Shown here in pieces: positions 18,768 to 26,719 of a stretch of DNA of 36,001 nucleotides. Position numbers and translations under genes: made by a program. The number at the start of each line of letters is the position of its first letter. Within the stretch, counting starts at the first letter, position 1. Source of the DNA: Gemmatimonadaceae bacterium (GTDB lineage Bacteria; Gemmatimonadota; Gemmatimonadetes; Gemmatimonadales; Gemmatimonadaceae); NCBI GenBank assembly GCA_013816695.1, contig JACDDZ010000003.1:1-36001 (forward strand), in the 5' to 3' direction. Below the pieces are notes generated by a model that was not told the DNA's origin, made no database searches, and saw only the letters and a program-made list of their open reading frames with translations.

Positions 18768-21620
18768 TTATGGCGGATCTACGGCAGCACCACCTGCGCG
18801 GTGCCCCAGCGCGGCACCCTTCTCCATTCCGGTGATCCGCATTGTCGCATCCTTGGCCCCTGGCCAGTAGCGAAGCTCGAGCTCTACGACCGCCGCCTGC
18901 ACTGCTTTTGGATTCTCGCCGCTCAGCATGAGCACCTGCACACCATTGCTTTCGCCGAGCGTGATGATGCCTGTGCCTGGCCGCGCCGACACGGCGCGCG
19001 AAATGTCAGCCGCCGAAATCAGCGAGTTGGACGCGGGCGTTCCAACAAGTATCACCAAGCCATTTTTCGAAATGGAATCGGGGATGTCGGCCACGCTGGA
19101 AATTCTGACCGCTCTGCCCGTTGCCGACTGAAGGGTGGTAGCAAGCTGGTAGGCGCTCTCGAGTTCAAGTACGCTAGCCGTCGCACCGAATGCGACTGTT
19201 AACGACCGGCTCCAGTCGGCCCGCCCAACTACCTCTGCTCCCTGCGGATAGAACACCCGGTCGCCCAGGACCGTCGGACCGAACTCCGGTGCTCCGCGTT
19301 TCGATGCGACACCCCAGCCGTACGAATGCTTCCCGTCGAAGGAAACATCCAGAAAATGGTGATATGTGCCAACGCGCATGTCGCCCAATAGAGCCAGCCC
19401 AATTCTACCGGACAGTGAACTGCCGGGACGAAGGGTTGCCGTCCCCGGCGAAAGCAGTGTTGACATCAGTCCGTCGTAAGCGACTGCGCGAAGACGCAAC
19501 CGGACCGTGTGCGAAGTCCGGTTGGTAACGGTAAACGATGCAGTAGCTTGGTCCCCGGAGAATTGTGTTTCGCCGATACTCACTGGAAGTCGGCTCACTG
19601 CGGCATCCGGCCGGCCGTATTCACGAATGGCGCGCATCAATACCGCCGCTTCCGGTTTTGGTCGCCGGTCGAGGGCAAGTGTCTCGTAATGACGGCTGTT
19701 GCTCCCGGCTACGGATGGATTGAACGTGAGACTTTCCTGGAACTGAAACTCGAAGAACTCCGGAATTGCGCGCGGAGCGAGAACTGTTTCGTAAATCGTC
19801 GCGACCTCGCCGACCCGCATTTCGGGGGGCATTCGCGTCAGGTCTTTCCAGTTGAATTCGCCAAGGGTCATTGGCTTGCCAATGTCCGTGGCGTAGCCGG
19901 AGCTGCCGAGAACGTGAGAAGAGTATGCTTCCTTCCACTGCGGTCCGTGCTTGTACGCGTGCAGTCCCACGCGGTCAAACGGAACCCCGAGTGAGCGCAG
20001 CCTCTCAAACATCCCATTGTTGCCGGCGCCGGTCAGAAAAACCTGTGCACCGGGAGCACCGGATTTGGCCGCCGCATACAATGCTCTCCATCGATCGGGC
20101 TGCGATGGCCTGATACCGGGAATAAGGTTTTCGTTCTCGAGCTCGAACCGGGTAACCGTTCCCCGGTATCGCGAAGCCAGTGTTCTCACCCAGTCAGGCG
20201 GACCCTCGGTGTCGATCATGACATGCATTCCAAGCTCGCGCGTCTGACCGATGAAAAAATCCAGGAATGCCAGTGCTTCATTCCGCTCCATGCCCGTCAG
20301 GAGCTCGAGGTGGTGAAGGCGAACCACTTCAAATCCCATTGCGCGAATGATGTGCAGGTCTGTGCGCATTCTTGGCACATAGTTGCGCCAGCCAGCCCAC
20401 ATCACGGTGGACACCGGCCAGAAATTTTCCGAACTAAGGCCAGGCGTGCGGTAGTAATCGAAATTTTCTGCCAGGGTCGAATAGGGGAAATAACTGGTCC
20501 CGAAAACAACGCTCTTTACGCCGAGGTCCACGGAGACGTTCGAGCCAGTGCCGGTTGAAGCGCGATAGCCCGCAAAAACGCGCAGCTGGCTTTCCTCCCA
20601 GCCTTTGTCGGGCGATGCGCTCACGGCGATTCTGGACTTGAGCGAAACGGTGTCGCCCTGCGGAAATGCCGCGTAAGGAGTGACGCCCATGTATCCGGAC
20701 TTTGCCTGATCCGGATTCGGACCCGCTATCTCCGATACGAGATACATAGTATCGCCGCGCTGACGGGTTTTCTCCCAGACATAAAAATGGCTTCCTACCG
20801 CCCAGACGCTGTCGCGGAGTGTGGTCGGCGCCGGTGTAAATCCATTTACAGAAAGAAATGAAAGCCTGCCGGATCGCCATCTGCTCCAGTCCACCCCGCG
20901 CGTATACCAGAAATCGCGGTCCCACAGAGTGGGTGAGTCTCCGCCGGAAAACTCCCTTCCGTTAAAGCGGAGTCGTTCGTCCGATACACGGGCTGTTGTG
21001 AGTCTGCGAATCAGCGCGAGGTAGGCAGTCCCTCCGGTCGGGCCCGTCCGGGTGACGCGCGACTTCAGGTCAAGCGTTCCGCCGCCAAAGGAAATTGCAG
21101 AAAATCGTATTTCGTAGCCGTCGCCGCGGGTGATTCCGCGGAGCACTCCGTCAGAATCGGTCGTCCAGGCGATTGCCAGCGGTTGAAAGGATCTAACGGC
21201 ATCTTCCACGGATCCTGTGGCTCCGGATGAGAAAGCCAGTCCGAGTTCGAGCCGTCCAATCTCCACGCCATTCCAGCGAAGGGTGATCGCACTGGGACCG
21301 GGACTGACCGCAAATGCACCGTGTGCGACGACAGGCGCATCGTCAGAAACGCGCCGGAGCCGGACGCTGTCCTTTGCTTTGAGCGACAGATATGCGCGGG
21401 CAACTCCGCCGGTTACGCGAGCAATGGAATTCCCCTGACGATAGTTCCCGTCCGGCAGGCCGGCAGCAACTTCAATAGCGCCGGCAAACGGGATGTCGTG
21501 GTTGTTACGAATCGTGAGCGTCGGGCTGTTCTGGCCGGACAGAATGCAGGGAGCAAGGGCGATTGCCGAGCACAGGGCAAATTTTCCAAGGCCGGCCAGG
21601 CCATACGCCGTCTTGATCAC
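18768..21620 (-). CDS. Unassigned large secreted glycosidase-like protein (clan-A-type TIM barrel)
   Basis: With the GTG at 21620 the product is 950 aa; this start overlaps the gntR stop in GTGA, the coupling style of the cluster. An in-frame ATG at 21647 is the alternative; residue numbers below count from it. A signal peptide ends near LSGQ (39). Residues about 40-380 are beta-rich and I do not recognise them. Residues about 385-680 look like a TIM barrel: RAMGFEVVRLHH, LGMHVMIDTEGPPDW, FELENENLI (acid/base candidate Glu506), VGLHAYKHG and PMTLGEFNW (nucleophile candidate Glu597), the spacing expected of clan GH-A. A beta-sandwich follows (about 685-785). Residues about 825-930 (YQLATTLQSATGRAV, GLVILVGTP, GVQVLMLSGENPKAVQAAV) resemble the alpha/beta domain normally found at the N-terminus of GH67, GH115 and GH20 enzymes. 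The substrate is unknown; first enzyme gene of the cluster. Confidence 0.72.
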   Translation of the reverse strand: MIKTAYGLAGLGKFALCSAIALAPCILSGQNSPTLTIRNNHDIPFAGAIEVAAGLPDGNYRQGNSIARVTGGVARAYLSLKAKDSVRLRRVSDDAPVVAHGAFAVSPGPSAITLRWNGVEIGRLELGLAFSSGATGSVEDAVRSFQPLAIAWTTDSDGVLRGITRGDGYEIRFSAISFGGGTLDLKSRVTRTGPTGGTAYLALIRRLTTARVSDERLRFNGREFSGGDSPTLWDRDFWYTRGVDWSRWRSGRLSFLSVNGFTPAPTTLRDSVWAVGSHFYVWEKTRQRGDTMYLVSEIAGPNPDQAKSGYMGVTPYAAFPQGDTVSLKSRIAVSASPDKGWEESQLRVFAGYRASTGTGSNVSVDLGVKSVVFGTSYFPYSTLAENFDYYRTPGLSSENFWPVSTVMWAGWRNYVPRMRTDLHIIRAMGFEVVRLHHLELLTGMERNEALAFLDFFIGQTRELGMHVMIDTEGPPDWVRTLASRYRGTVTRFELENENLIPGIRPSQPDRWRALYAAAKSGAPGAQVFLTGAGNNGMFERLRSLGVPFDRVGLHAYKHGPQWKEAYSSHVLGSSGYATDIGKPMTLGEFNWKDLTRMPPEMRVGEVATIYETVLAPRAIPEFFEFQFQESLTFNPSVAGSNSRHYETLALDRRPKPEAAVLMRAIREYGRPDAAVSRLPVSIGETQFSGDQATASFTVTNRTSHTVRLRLRAVAYDGLMSTLLSPGTATLRPGSSLSGRIGLALLGDMRVGTYHHFLDVSFDGKHSYGWGVASKRGAPEFGPTVLGDRVFYPQGAEVVGRADWSRSLTVAFGATASVLELESAYQLATTLQSATGRAVRISSVADIPDSISKNGLVILVGTPASNSLISAADISRAVSARPGTGIITLGESNGVQVLMLSGENPKAVQAAVVELELRYWPGAKDATMRITGMEKGAALGHRAGGAAVDPP

Positions 21621-22336
21621 GAAACGTTCGGCTGGTGCGAATCCCATCCCATCAACACTTCGCGGACCCGTTCGAGATGCTCCCGCATTCGCGATGTGGC
21701 TAGCTCCTGATTGCGCGCACGGAGCGCTTCAAAAATCGCGACATGTTCACCATGATCCTCGGCTCGGTTTCCCTTGATGTCCAGGATCACGCGCTGTTCC
21801 TGGGTGAATAACTTCGCAATGACATCCAGAATCTGGTGCATAACAAGATTGCCGGAGGCGAGCGCAATCTGCCTGTGAAAAGCAAGATTCACTTGGGTAA
21901 GCATGTCGCCATCAGCGAGAGTATTCTCCGCGCGCGCCAGCAGCCGCTCCATCTCATCCAGATGCTCCTGCGTCGCATTGGCGGCGGCGAGCGATGCCGT
22001 GCACATCTCAATCGGGATTCGCGAATCGATCAGGTCAACGAGCAGTTTCCTGGATGGATTCGCCCCGAAAACAGGATTGGTGATGAGAATCGAGTTCGGA
22101 GCCTGGCCGACGTACACTCCCGAGCCATGCCGGATGTCTACGACTCCAACGGTTTCCAGCTTTTTGAGTGCTTCGCGGAGTGTGGGCGATCCAACCTGAA
22201 ACTGTCGAGCCATCTTGGAAATCGCCGGGAGACGGTCGTGTGCCTTGAAGCCGCCGCCGGTAATCATCCGCGCAATCTGCTCGGCGACCTCGTCGGCCAG
22301 GCTTTGACGCGCTACCGATTGAAAGACAACGTCCAT
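21617..22336 (-). CDS. FadR-subfamily GntR transcriptional regulator
   Basis: From the ATG at 22336 the product is 239 aa, the normal size for a FadR-type regulator. Residues about 10-76 are the winged helix (LADEVAEQIARMITGG, DRLPAISKMARQFQVGSPT, LREALKKLETVGVVDIR, GSGVYVG). Residues about 95-230 form an all-helical FCD-like effector domain that usually binds a sugar acid or organic acid with a metal. The frame stays open to 22465, but the extra 43 residues are not FadR-like and would cover a strong promoter and an inverted repeat, so the shorter start is preferred. Its promoter appears to drive the entire downstream cluster, so it is probably an autoregulating repressor relieved by an intermediate of glucuronate breakdown. 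The stop overlaps the next start in GTGA. Confidence 0.9.
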   Translation of the reverse strand: MDVVFQSVARQSLADEVAEQIARMITGGGFKAHDRLPAISKMARQFQVGSPTLREALKKLETVGVVDIRHGSGVYVGQAPNSILITNPVFGANPSRKLLVDLIDSRIPIEMCTASLAAANATQEHLDEMERLLARAENTLADGDMLTQVNLAFHRQIALASGNLVMHQILDVIAKLFTQEQRVILDIKGNRAEDHGEHVAIFEALRARNQELATSRMREHLERVREVLMGWDSHQPNVS

Positions 22337-22362
22337 GGGGTCCGGGGGCTTGGGCAAACTCA

Positions 22363-22383
22363 CCAAGTCATCAAATGACTTGG
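22363..22383. promoter_or_regulatory. Perfect 9-3-9 inverted repeat, probable GntR operator
   Basis: The arms CCAAGTCAT (22363-22371) and ATGACTTGG (22375-22383) are exact reverse complements around a 3-nt centre CAA. The site lies about 5 to 25 nt downstream of the predicted transcription start of the gntR cluster, where a bound repressor would block initiation or early elongation. GntR-family proteins bind short palindromes as dimers, and the first gene transcribed through this site is a FadR-type regulator, so autoregulation is the simplest reading. Confidence 0.7.
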
Positions 22384-22394
22384 AGAGGAGCCGA

Positions 22395-22422
22395 ATTATG
22401 GGGCCGGGCCCGGCCCTGTCAA
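22395..22422 (-). promoter_or_regulatory. Sigma-70-type promoter of the uronate/SusCD cluster
   Basis: On the minus strand a consensus -35 hexamer TTGACA (22422-22417) is followed by a 16-nt spacer and CATAAT (22400-22395), a five-of-six -10 match. Transcription would begin near 22388, giving a 5' leader of about 50 nt before the gntR start at 22336. The spacer GGGCCGGGCCCGGCCC is itself a perfect GC-only palindrome. Confidence 0.75.
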
Positions 22423-22536
22423 TAGCGGACTGGCTGCCGGACATCGTCGAGCGGCCGGATTTCACACGGATTAGTGTTCCATTTCAACAGATCATCAAAC
22501 ATTGACTCTCGTGCTCGAGCGGGAGCGAGGACTGGA

Positions 22537-24390
22537 ATGACAGCGCCAAAATTGATTCGCCATCTCATCGTCTTCGCGTGTTCCGTGGCTTGTGCCGGAC
22601 GCTTAGGAAACCCGCCCACTCCGATATCCCGGGATGTAGCATCCGGTCCCCTCTCTACCAGCGGCGGCTATAAGGGGCCGTTCAACAATGACGATCAGGG
22701 ACACGCGGACTTCTGCGTGAAGCTCAACAAACCGGTCGTTGCTTTGCGTTATGCGGACGGGACACCATCGGGTTTCAACCTCAGTCCATCGATTCTCCAG
22801 CCCCAGGCTGGCAGCGGTGTATGGTGCCCCGAAAACGGACTCGCCCGACTGGATGCGCGCGAGATTGTCACGGCGGCCGACGACAGCAAGATGTTTTTTC
22901 ATCGCGGCGGATGGGGTTTCGCCGGCAACGACCCGTCGAGCGCAGTGCACTACGGACATGTTCGCGCATCCGATATCGATACCGTCGGTCTCAGGTACTT
23001 TCGTTTCGATTCGGTTAGCACTTTGCCTAGCGTTCCGAGGGGACAGTGGCGGTCGGCCCCGACAGAACCGTGGACCGGAAAGGGACAGCAGAACGGGAAC
23101 GGAAGTGCGTGCAAAGCGGTGGCGAGCGTCCCGCTCAAGGTGTACGTGAAATCAATTCCGCTAGACATGAACTATCTGAACAGCCGGCAAACCGGGTCGA
23201 TTCCGTACGCCATCTACGGCGACCCCTCGGAAGACCTGGGCCCCGCAGCTGATCGGACACGCGGCATCAGGTACACCCTTCTTGAGTGGAGCTGGATAAA
23301 TGTCCGCGGAGGCGGCGTCGCTCGAGCGCTGGTTCCGGACGGGGCGAACTTTTTTCCCTGTGAGGATGTGCCGTCCGTCACTCTTGCATCCGTTTCCGAT
23401 GCACAAACCAGGAAACAAACTGGATGGGTGCAGGCAATGTACGGCGCAATTCGGACAGGCGACGGCTCGCTGCTTTACGGCTGGATTGTATCCGCGCATC
23501 GCCATGCCGGTGATTCTGTTGTACGCCATCTCGAGTCTGCCGGAGCTCCGGCCATTTCTGAGCAGAACGGCCCGGCTGAGATTATCACACTGTGGCCGGA
23601 CAAGGTGGTTCGCGCTCCCGGCGACACGTTGGCTGACAGGCCTTTCATGCTGCTTTATCTTCCGCCGAAAAATTTGAGCACCGGTGCGGCCGCGCTGGTT
23701 TTTGCCGGAGGCGCGTACAATCACATTGCAATAGTGAAAGAAGGTTTGCCTGCTGCACGATGGTTGAATTCAATTGGCGTCGCTGCTTTCGTCGTTCGCT
23801 ATCGCCTCGGCCCCGTATACCATCACCCCGCAATGCTGCAGGATGCGGCCCGGGCAATGAGGGTTGCCCGCACCCGTGCGAATGAATGGGGAATCGATCC
23901 GGCCCGAATCGGTGTAGTCGGCTTTTCCGCGGGCGGGCACCTCGCGTCTACACTGGCTACGCGGTCAGACCGGGGAAATTCCACGAGCGCTGATTTTGTG
24001 GAACGAGCCGGTTCACGACCCGCTTTCGTTCTTCTCGTCTACCCGGTGATTACGATGAAGGAGCCATTCGTGAACAGGGGTTCGCGGCGCGATCTTCTGG
24101 GAGTTGCGCCGGACTCTGCGGAAATCGAGCAGCTTTCAAATGAATTGCACGTCGCCAGTGATCTTGCGCCGACATTCCTCGTGGCGGCGACCGACGACCC
24201 TGGCGTTCCGGTTGAAAATTCCCTGCTGTTCTACAATTCGGCGCGATCCGCGGCGGTTCCGGTGGAACTGCATCTCTTTCAGGCAGGAGGTCACGGGTTC
24301 GGATTGGCGCCTGACAACCCCGCTCTATCCGCTTGGCCAGCTCTTGCAGCAGCATGGCTGCGGCGAAATGGCTGGCTTGGCGCGCGCTGA
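22537..24390 (+). CDS. Two-domain secreted carbohydrate esterase (unknown N-terminal domain plus alpha/beta hydrolase)
   Basis: From the ATG at 22537 (GGGAG and CGAGG just upstream) the product is 617 aa; an ATG at 22474 would add 21 charged residues. A signal peptide or lipoprotein signal (LIVFACSVACAG) is followed by about 330 residues that I do not recognise. This part is rich in Gly, Asp and Trp, has four cysteines and contains FFHRGGWGFAGND and GIRYTLLEWSWINVRGG. From about residue 365 it is an alpha/beta hydrolase of the BD-FAE/acetyl-xylan-esterase kind. It has the oxyanion segment FAGGAYN, nucleophile Ser464 in GFSAGGHL, acid Asp in ATDDPG (about 553-554) and His586 in GGHGFG. It probably removes acetyl or aryl esters from the glycan. 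It is divergent from the gntR cluster and ends 9 nt from the convergent GH115 gene. Confidence 0.82.
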   Translation: MTAPKLIRHLIVFACSVACAGRLGNPPTPISRDVASGPLSTSGGYKGPFNNDDQGHADFCVKLNKPVVALRYADGTPSGFNLSPSILQPQAGSGVWCPENGLARLDAREIVTAADDSKMFFHRGGWGFAGNDPSSAVHYGHVRASDIDTVGLRYFRFDSVSTLPSVPRGQWRSAPTEPWTGKGQQNGNGSACKAVASVPLKVYVKSIPLDMNYLNSRQTGSIPYAIYGDPSEDLGPAADRTRGIRYTLLEWSWINVRGGGVARALVPDGANFFPCEDVPSVTLASVSDAQTRKQTGWVQAMYGAIRTGDGSLLYGWIVSAHRHAGDSVVRHLESAGAPAISEQNGPAEIITLWPDKVVRAPGDTLADRPFMLLYLPPKNLSTGAAALVFAGGAYNHIAIVKEGLPAARWLNSIGVAAFVVRYRLGPVYHHPAMLQDAARAMRVARTRANEWGIDPARIGVVGFSAGGHLASTLATRSDRGNSTSADFVERAGSRPAFVLLVYPVITMKEPFVNRGSRRDLLGVAPDSAEIEQLSNELHVASDLAPTFLVAATDDPGVPVENSLLFYNSARSAAVPVELHLFQAGGHGFGLAPDNPALSAWPALAAAWLRRNGWLGAR

Positions 24391-24399
24391 ACCAGCGAC

Positions 24400-26622
24400 T
24401 TACCGGAGGGGGATCACCGCTTTCGGCCCAGAGCAAACGTTTCCCTTCTCACAGAATCTTCGAAGGTCGGGATGCGCCGCTCCTGGCGGCTCCGCCAGCT
24501 CGCGAGTTCCTCCGCTGGAAAGAAATACGCGGAGCTGCTCATACGATCGATGAACGTTGGATGGCCGGGTCTCGCGCCGAATCCAGGTCTTCCGGTACCA
24601 CTCGTCGAACGGGGGCCACTCGGACCGGCGAATTTCATTCTCGAGTGTTTCGAGAGGCAGCCTTGAAGCTTCCACCAGCGCCCACGCCCGAACCGGGTCG
24701 GGTTCGCGTAGCGCCTTCGAGAGCAGAAGGGCAGCCTGTGTCGGACGCCAATCAATAAGTAGTCCGAGCACGGCGTTGTCGAAAAAGAATTGGCGTTGCT
24801 CGCGGCCCATCTGCCGGCTCGCACGATCGATAATTGTCTTTGCCGCCCGGTATTGATTGTCCCGCGCGCGAAGCACCGCCACCGTATCGTCCTGAATCTG
24901 GTGATACGGCACCCCGGTGAATCGCTTGTGAAGTTCGGAAAGGGCGTCCTGAAACTTGTCGGAGCCGCGCCACAGCCCGTCGAATCGATCGAGAAGTTTG
25001 TAATAATGCGCGTAGGTGAGCGCTGCATTTTTCGCTGCGGATTCACCGAAATATTCCTGCGTCCACCAGTTCACAAACCGGGACTCGGGTTCAGTTCCGC
25101 CGAGGGCAGCTTCGCCGTCCCACGCGATGTCGGCAATCATGCGCGTTTCCATCACGAAATCCCGCAGCTCGGAAACATTCACGAGTAAATATTCAGTAGC
25201 CTGCGCATCGACAATTCTCCTGAATTCACCGGCAACGCGCATCGGAGTTACTGTGTGAGTTACCTGCTTGGCGGGACCGCCGAAATACGCGAGGTGATAG
25301 TACACTCCGTGTTTCCATTTTCCGCGTTCCGCCGGCAGGCCTCGCATCACGCCGTCGTTGTCGTCGGGCCACACGAGGATTACGTCGGGCGGTACATCAA
25401 GCGCATGGCGCTCGAACTTCGCGAGCATCTCACTATAAAGCGTAAACGCAAAGACCGGATCCCTGCCGGCGGGAACGATCGACCTTGCAATTCCAATCTG
25501 CGAATCGACGACAGCGCGAAAGACACGGGCTTGCTCGCTGTCGCTGGTATTCGGGGGAAACTCGTAGGCCCGATCCTCCGCGCCACGCAGGCCCACAGGC
25601 CAGATGGCATCGAGCGCCCGATTCTCGAGCACACCGCCGCGCCAGTAGTTGAGCATCCCTTCCCGGTTGCTATACCAATCCCACGAACTTCCCGCCGCGC
25701 GCGCGCGACCGAGACCGAATCGTTCCATTCCGAAAGGGTTGGACAGCAGTATGTCGTAATGGTGCGATGTGTAAAACAGCCCCCAGTCGCTGGCAAGTTT
25801 CTGGACTTCATAGCGGCGATGCACGCGCGTGTAGGGCGCGACCATGTTCATTTTCAGGCGCAGTGCCGTCTCAAAAAATCGCTCGTACCAATCCAGCGGA
25901 ATGTCTCCGATACGCAGAGGATATCCCGAATCCTCAAATGGACGAGGGAGAATATCCTCGTCATCGTGGAACATCCCGCGGTACCGGAAAGCAGGAGGGC
26001 CGGCGATATAATTCGTGGGCTTGAGAATGAGCGTCTTGTGACGGACTGGTGTGTAACCGGTCCAGAGATACAATGGATCAATGCCGAGCCGCTCGCTGAG
26101 CGTGTATGCTGCGTATGCGGTGCCGCGAGAGTCCGAGCCCACCAACCACACATCGTGGGTTTGGGTCAGGATCTGGTAGGCTTCCCATCGTCCCTGAAGG
26201 GCAACCTGGTTAATTGCGGCGGGCACGGTGTCGATGCCGAGCGTTGCCAGGTGAATTCGCACTCGCATCGAAGCGGGAGCAGTAACGATTGCGGGCGCAA
26301 AGCCGCTTATACTGGCTATGTCACCGGACAAAAATCTGGCTGCCTGCAGGACCGCGGTGTTCTCGCGTTCTGAGACGATTATCTCACTACCCGACCCTTG
26401 GGCCACCAGAGCTACACCGGCGGCGTCTTCCCGCTCGTCGGCGACCCAGGTCCCGCGCAATGGCCGGGCCCATGTTGCCGCAGAAGTTTTCCGCTCGCGC
26501 AACGCAGCAACTCCAGGTAGCGTTGTTCCATTCGAACCCTGTGCCGATAGCCCACCAGTGGATACAACCTGGATTCCCAGAGAGACGAGAATGGCGAAAA
26601 GACATGTACTCAGTGTGTGCAT
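24400..26622 (-). CDS. GH115 alpha-glucuronidase
   Basis: From the ATG at 26622 the product is 740 aa; GGGGAG sits 3 nt upstream and fixes this start, whereas the open frame to 26721 adds 33 unrelated residues. A signal peptide ends near GGLSAQ. Residues about 60-205 form the alpha/beta N-terminal domain (HDVWLVGSDSRGTAYAAY). The barrel follows with FRYRGMFHDDED (about 213-223), WYERFFETALRLKMNM, SHHYDILLSNPFGMERF and ILVWPDDNDG, all typical of GH115. A helical domain completes the protein. GH115 enzymes remove (4-O-methyl-)D-glucuronic acid from xylan and related glycans, which would feed the uronate pathway next door. It is at the short end of the family and seems to lack an extra C-terminal sandwich domain. 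Confidence 0.9.
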   Translation of the reverse strand: MHTLSTCLFAILVSLGIQVVSTGGLSAQGSNGTTLPGVAALRERKTSAATWARPLRGTWVADEREDAAGVALVAQGSGSEIIVSERENTAVLQAARFLSGDIASISGFAPAIVTAPASMRVRIHLATLGIDTVPAAINQVALQGRWEAYQILTQTHDVWLVGSDSRGTAYAAYTLSERLGIDPLYLWTGYTPVRHKTLILKPTNYIAGPPAFRYRGMFHDDEDILPRPFEDSGYPLRIGDIPLDWYERFFETALRLKMNMVAPYTRVHRRYEVQKLASDWGLFYTSHHYDILLSNPFGMERFGLGRARAAGSSWDWYSNREGMLNYWRGGVLENRALDAIWPVGLRGAEDRAYEFPPNTSDSEQARVFRAVVDSQIGIARSIVPAGRDPVFAFTLYSEMLAKFERHALDVPPDVILVWPDDNDGVMRGLPAERGKWKHGVYYHLAYFGGPAKQVTHTVTPMRVAGEFRRIVDAQATEYLLVNVSELRDFVMETRMIADIAWDGEAALGGTEPESRFVNWWTQEYFGESAAKNAALTYAHYYKLLDRFDGLWRGSDKFQDALSELHKRFTGVPYHQIQDDTVAVLRARDNQYRAAKTIIDRASRQMGREQRQFFFDNAVLGLLIDWRPTQAALLLSKALREPDPVRAWALVEASRLPLETLENEIRRSEWPPFDEWYRKTWIRRETRPSNVHRSYEQLRVFLSSGGTRELAEPPGAAHPDLRRFCEKGNVCSGPKAVIPLR

Positions 26623-26719
26623 CAACTCCCCTGATTGGACACCGCGCGTCGCCCCGACAATAGTCAATCGGGAGTCTGGGCGAAAGGAAGCGTTCACGAA
26701 CAGTCTGCAGCGCGCGCTC

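Noticed and set aside
22337..22465. N-terminal extension of the FadR-type regulator
   Set aside because: The 43 extra residues are not family-like and would be translated from the promoter and operator themselves.
26626..26674. Imperfect inverted repeat (CTCCC..GATTG..AC against GTCAATCGGGAG) between the GH115 and beta-helix genes
   Set aside because: Arms need two gaps to align and overlap the GH115 ribosome site; it may be chance, and no copy resembles the 22363 operator.
26318..26719. Long upstream extension of the beta-helix gene frame
   Set aside because: It runs antisense to the GH115 gene and its residues do not look like a real protein; a signal peptide begins at 26720.
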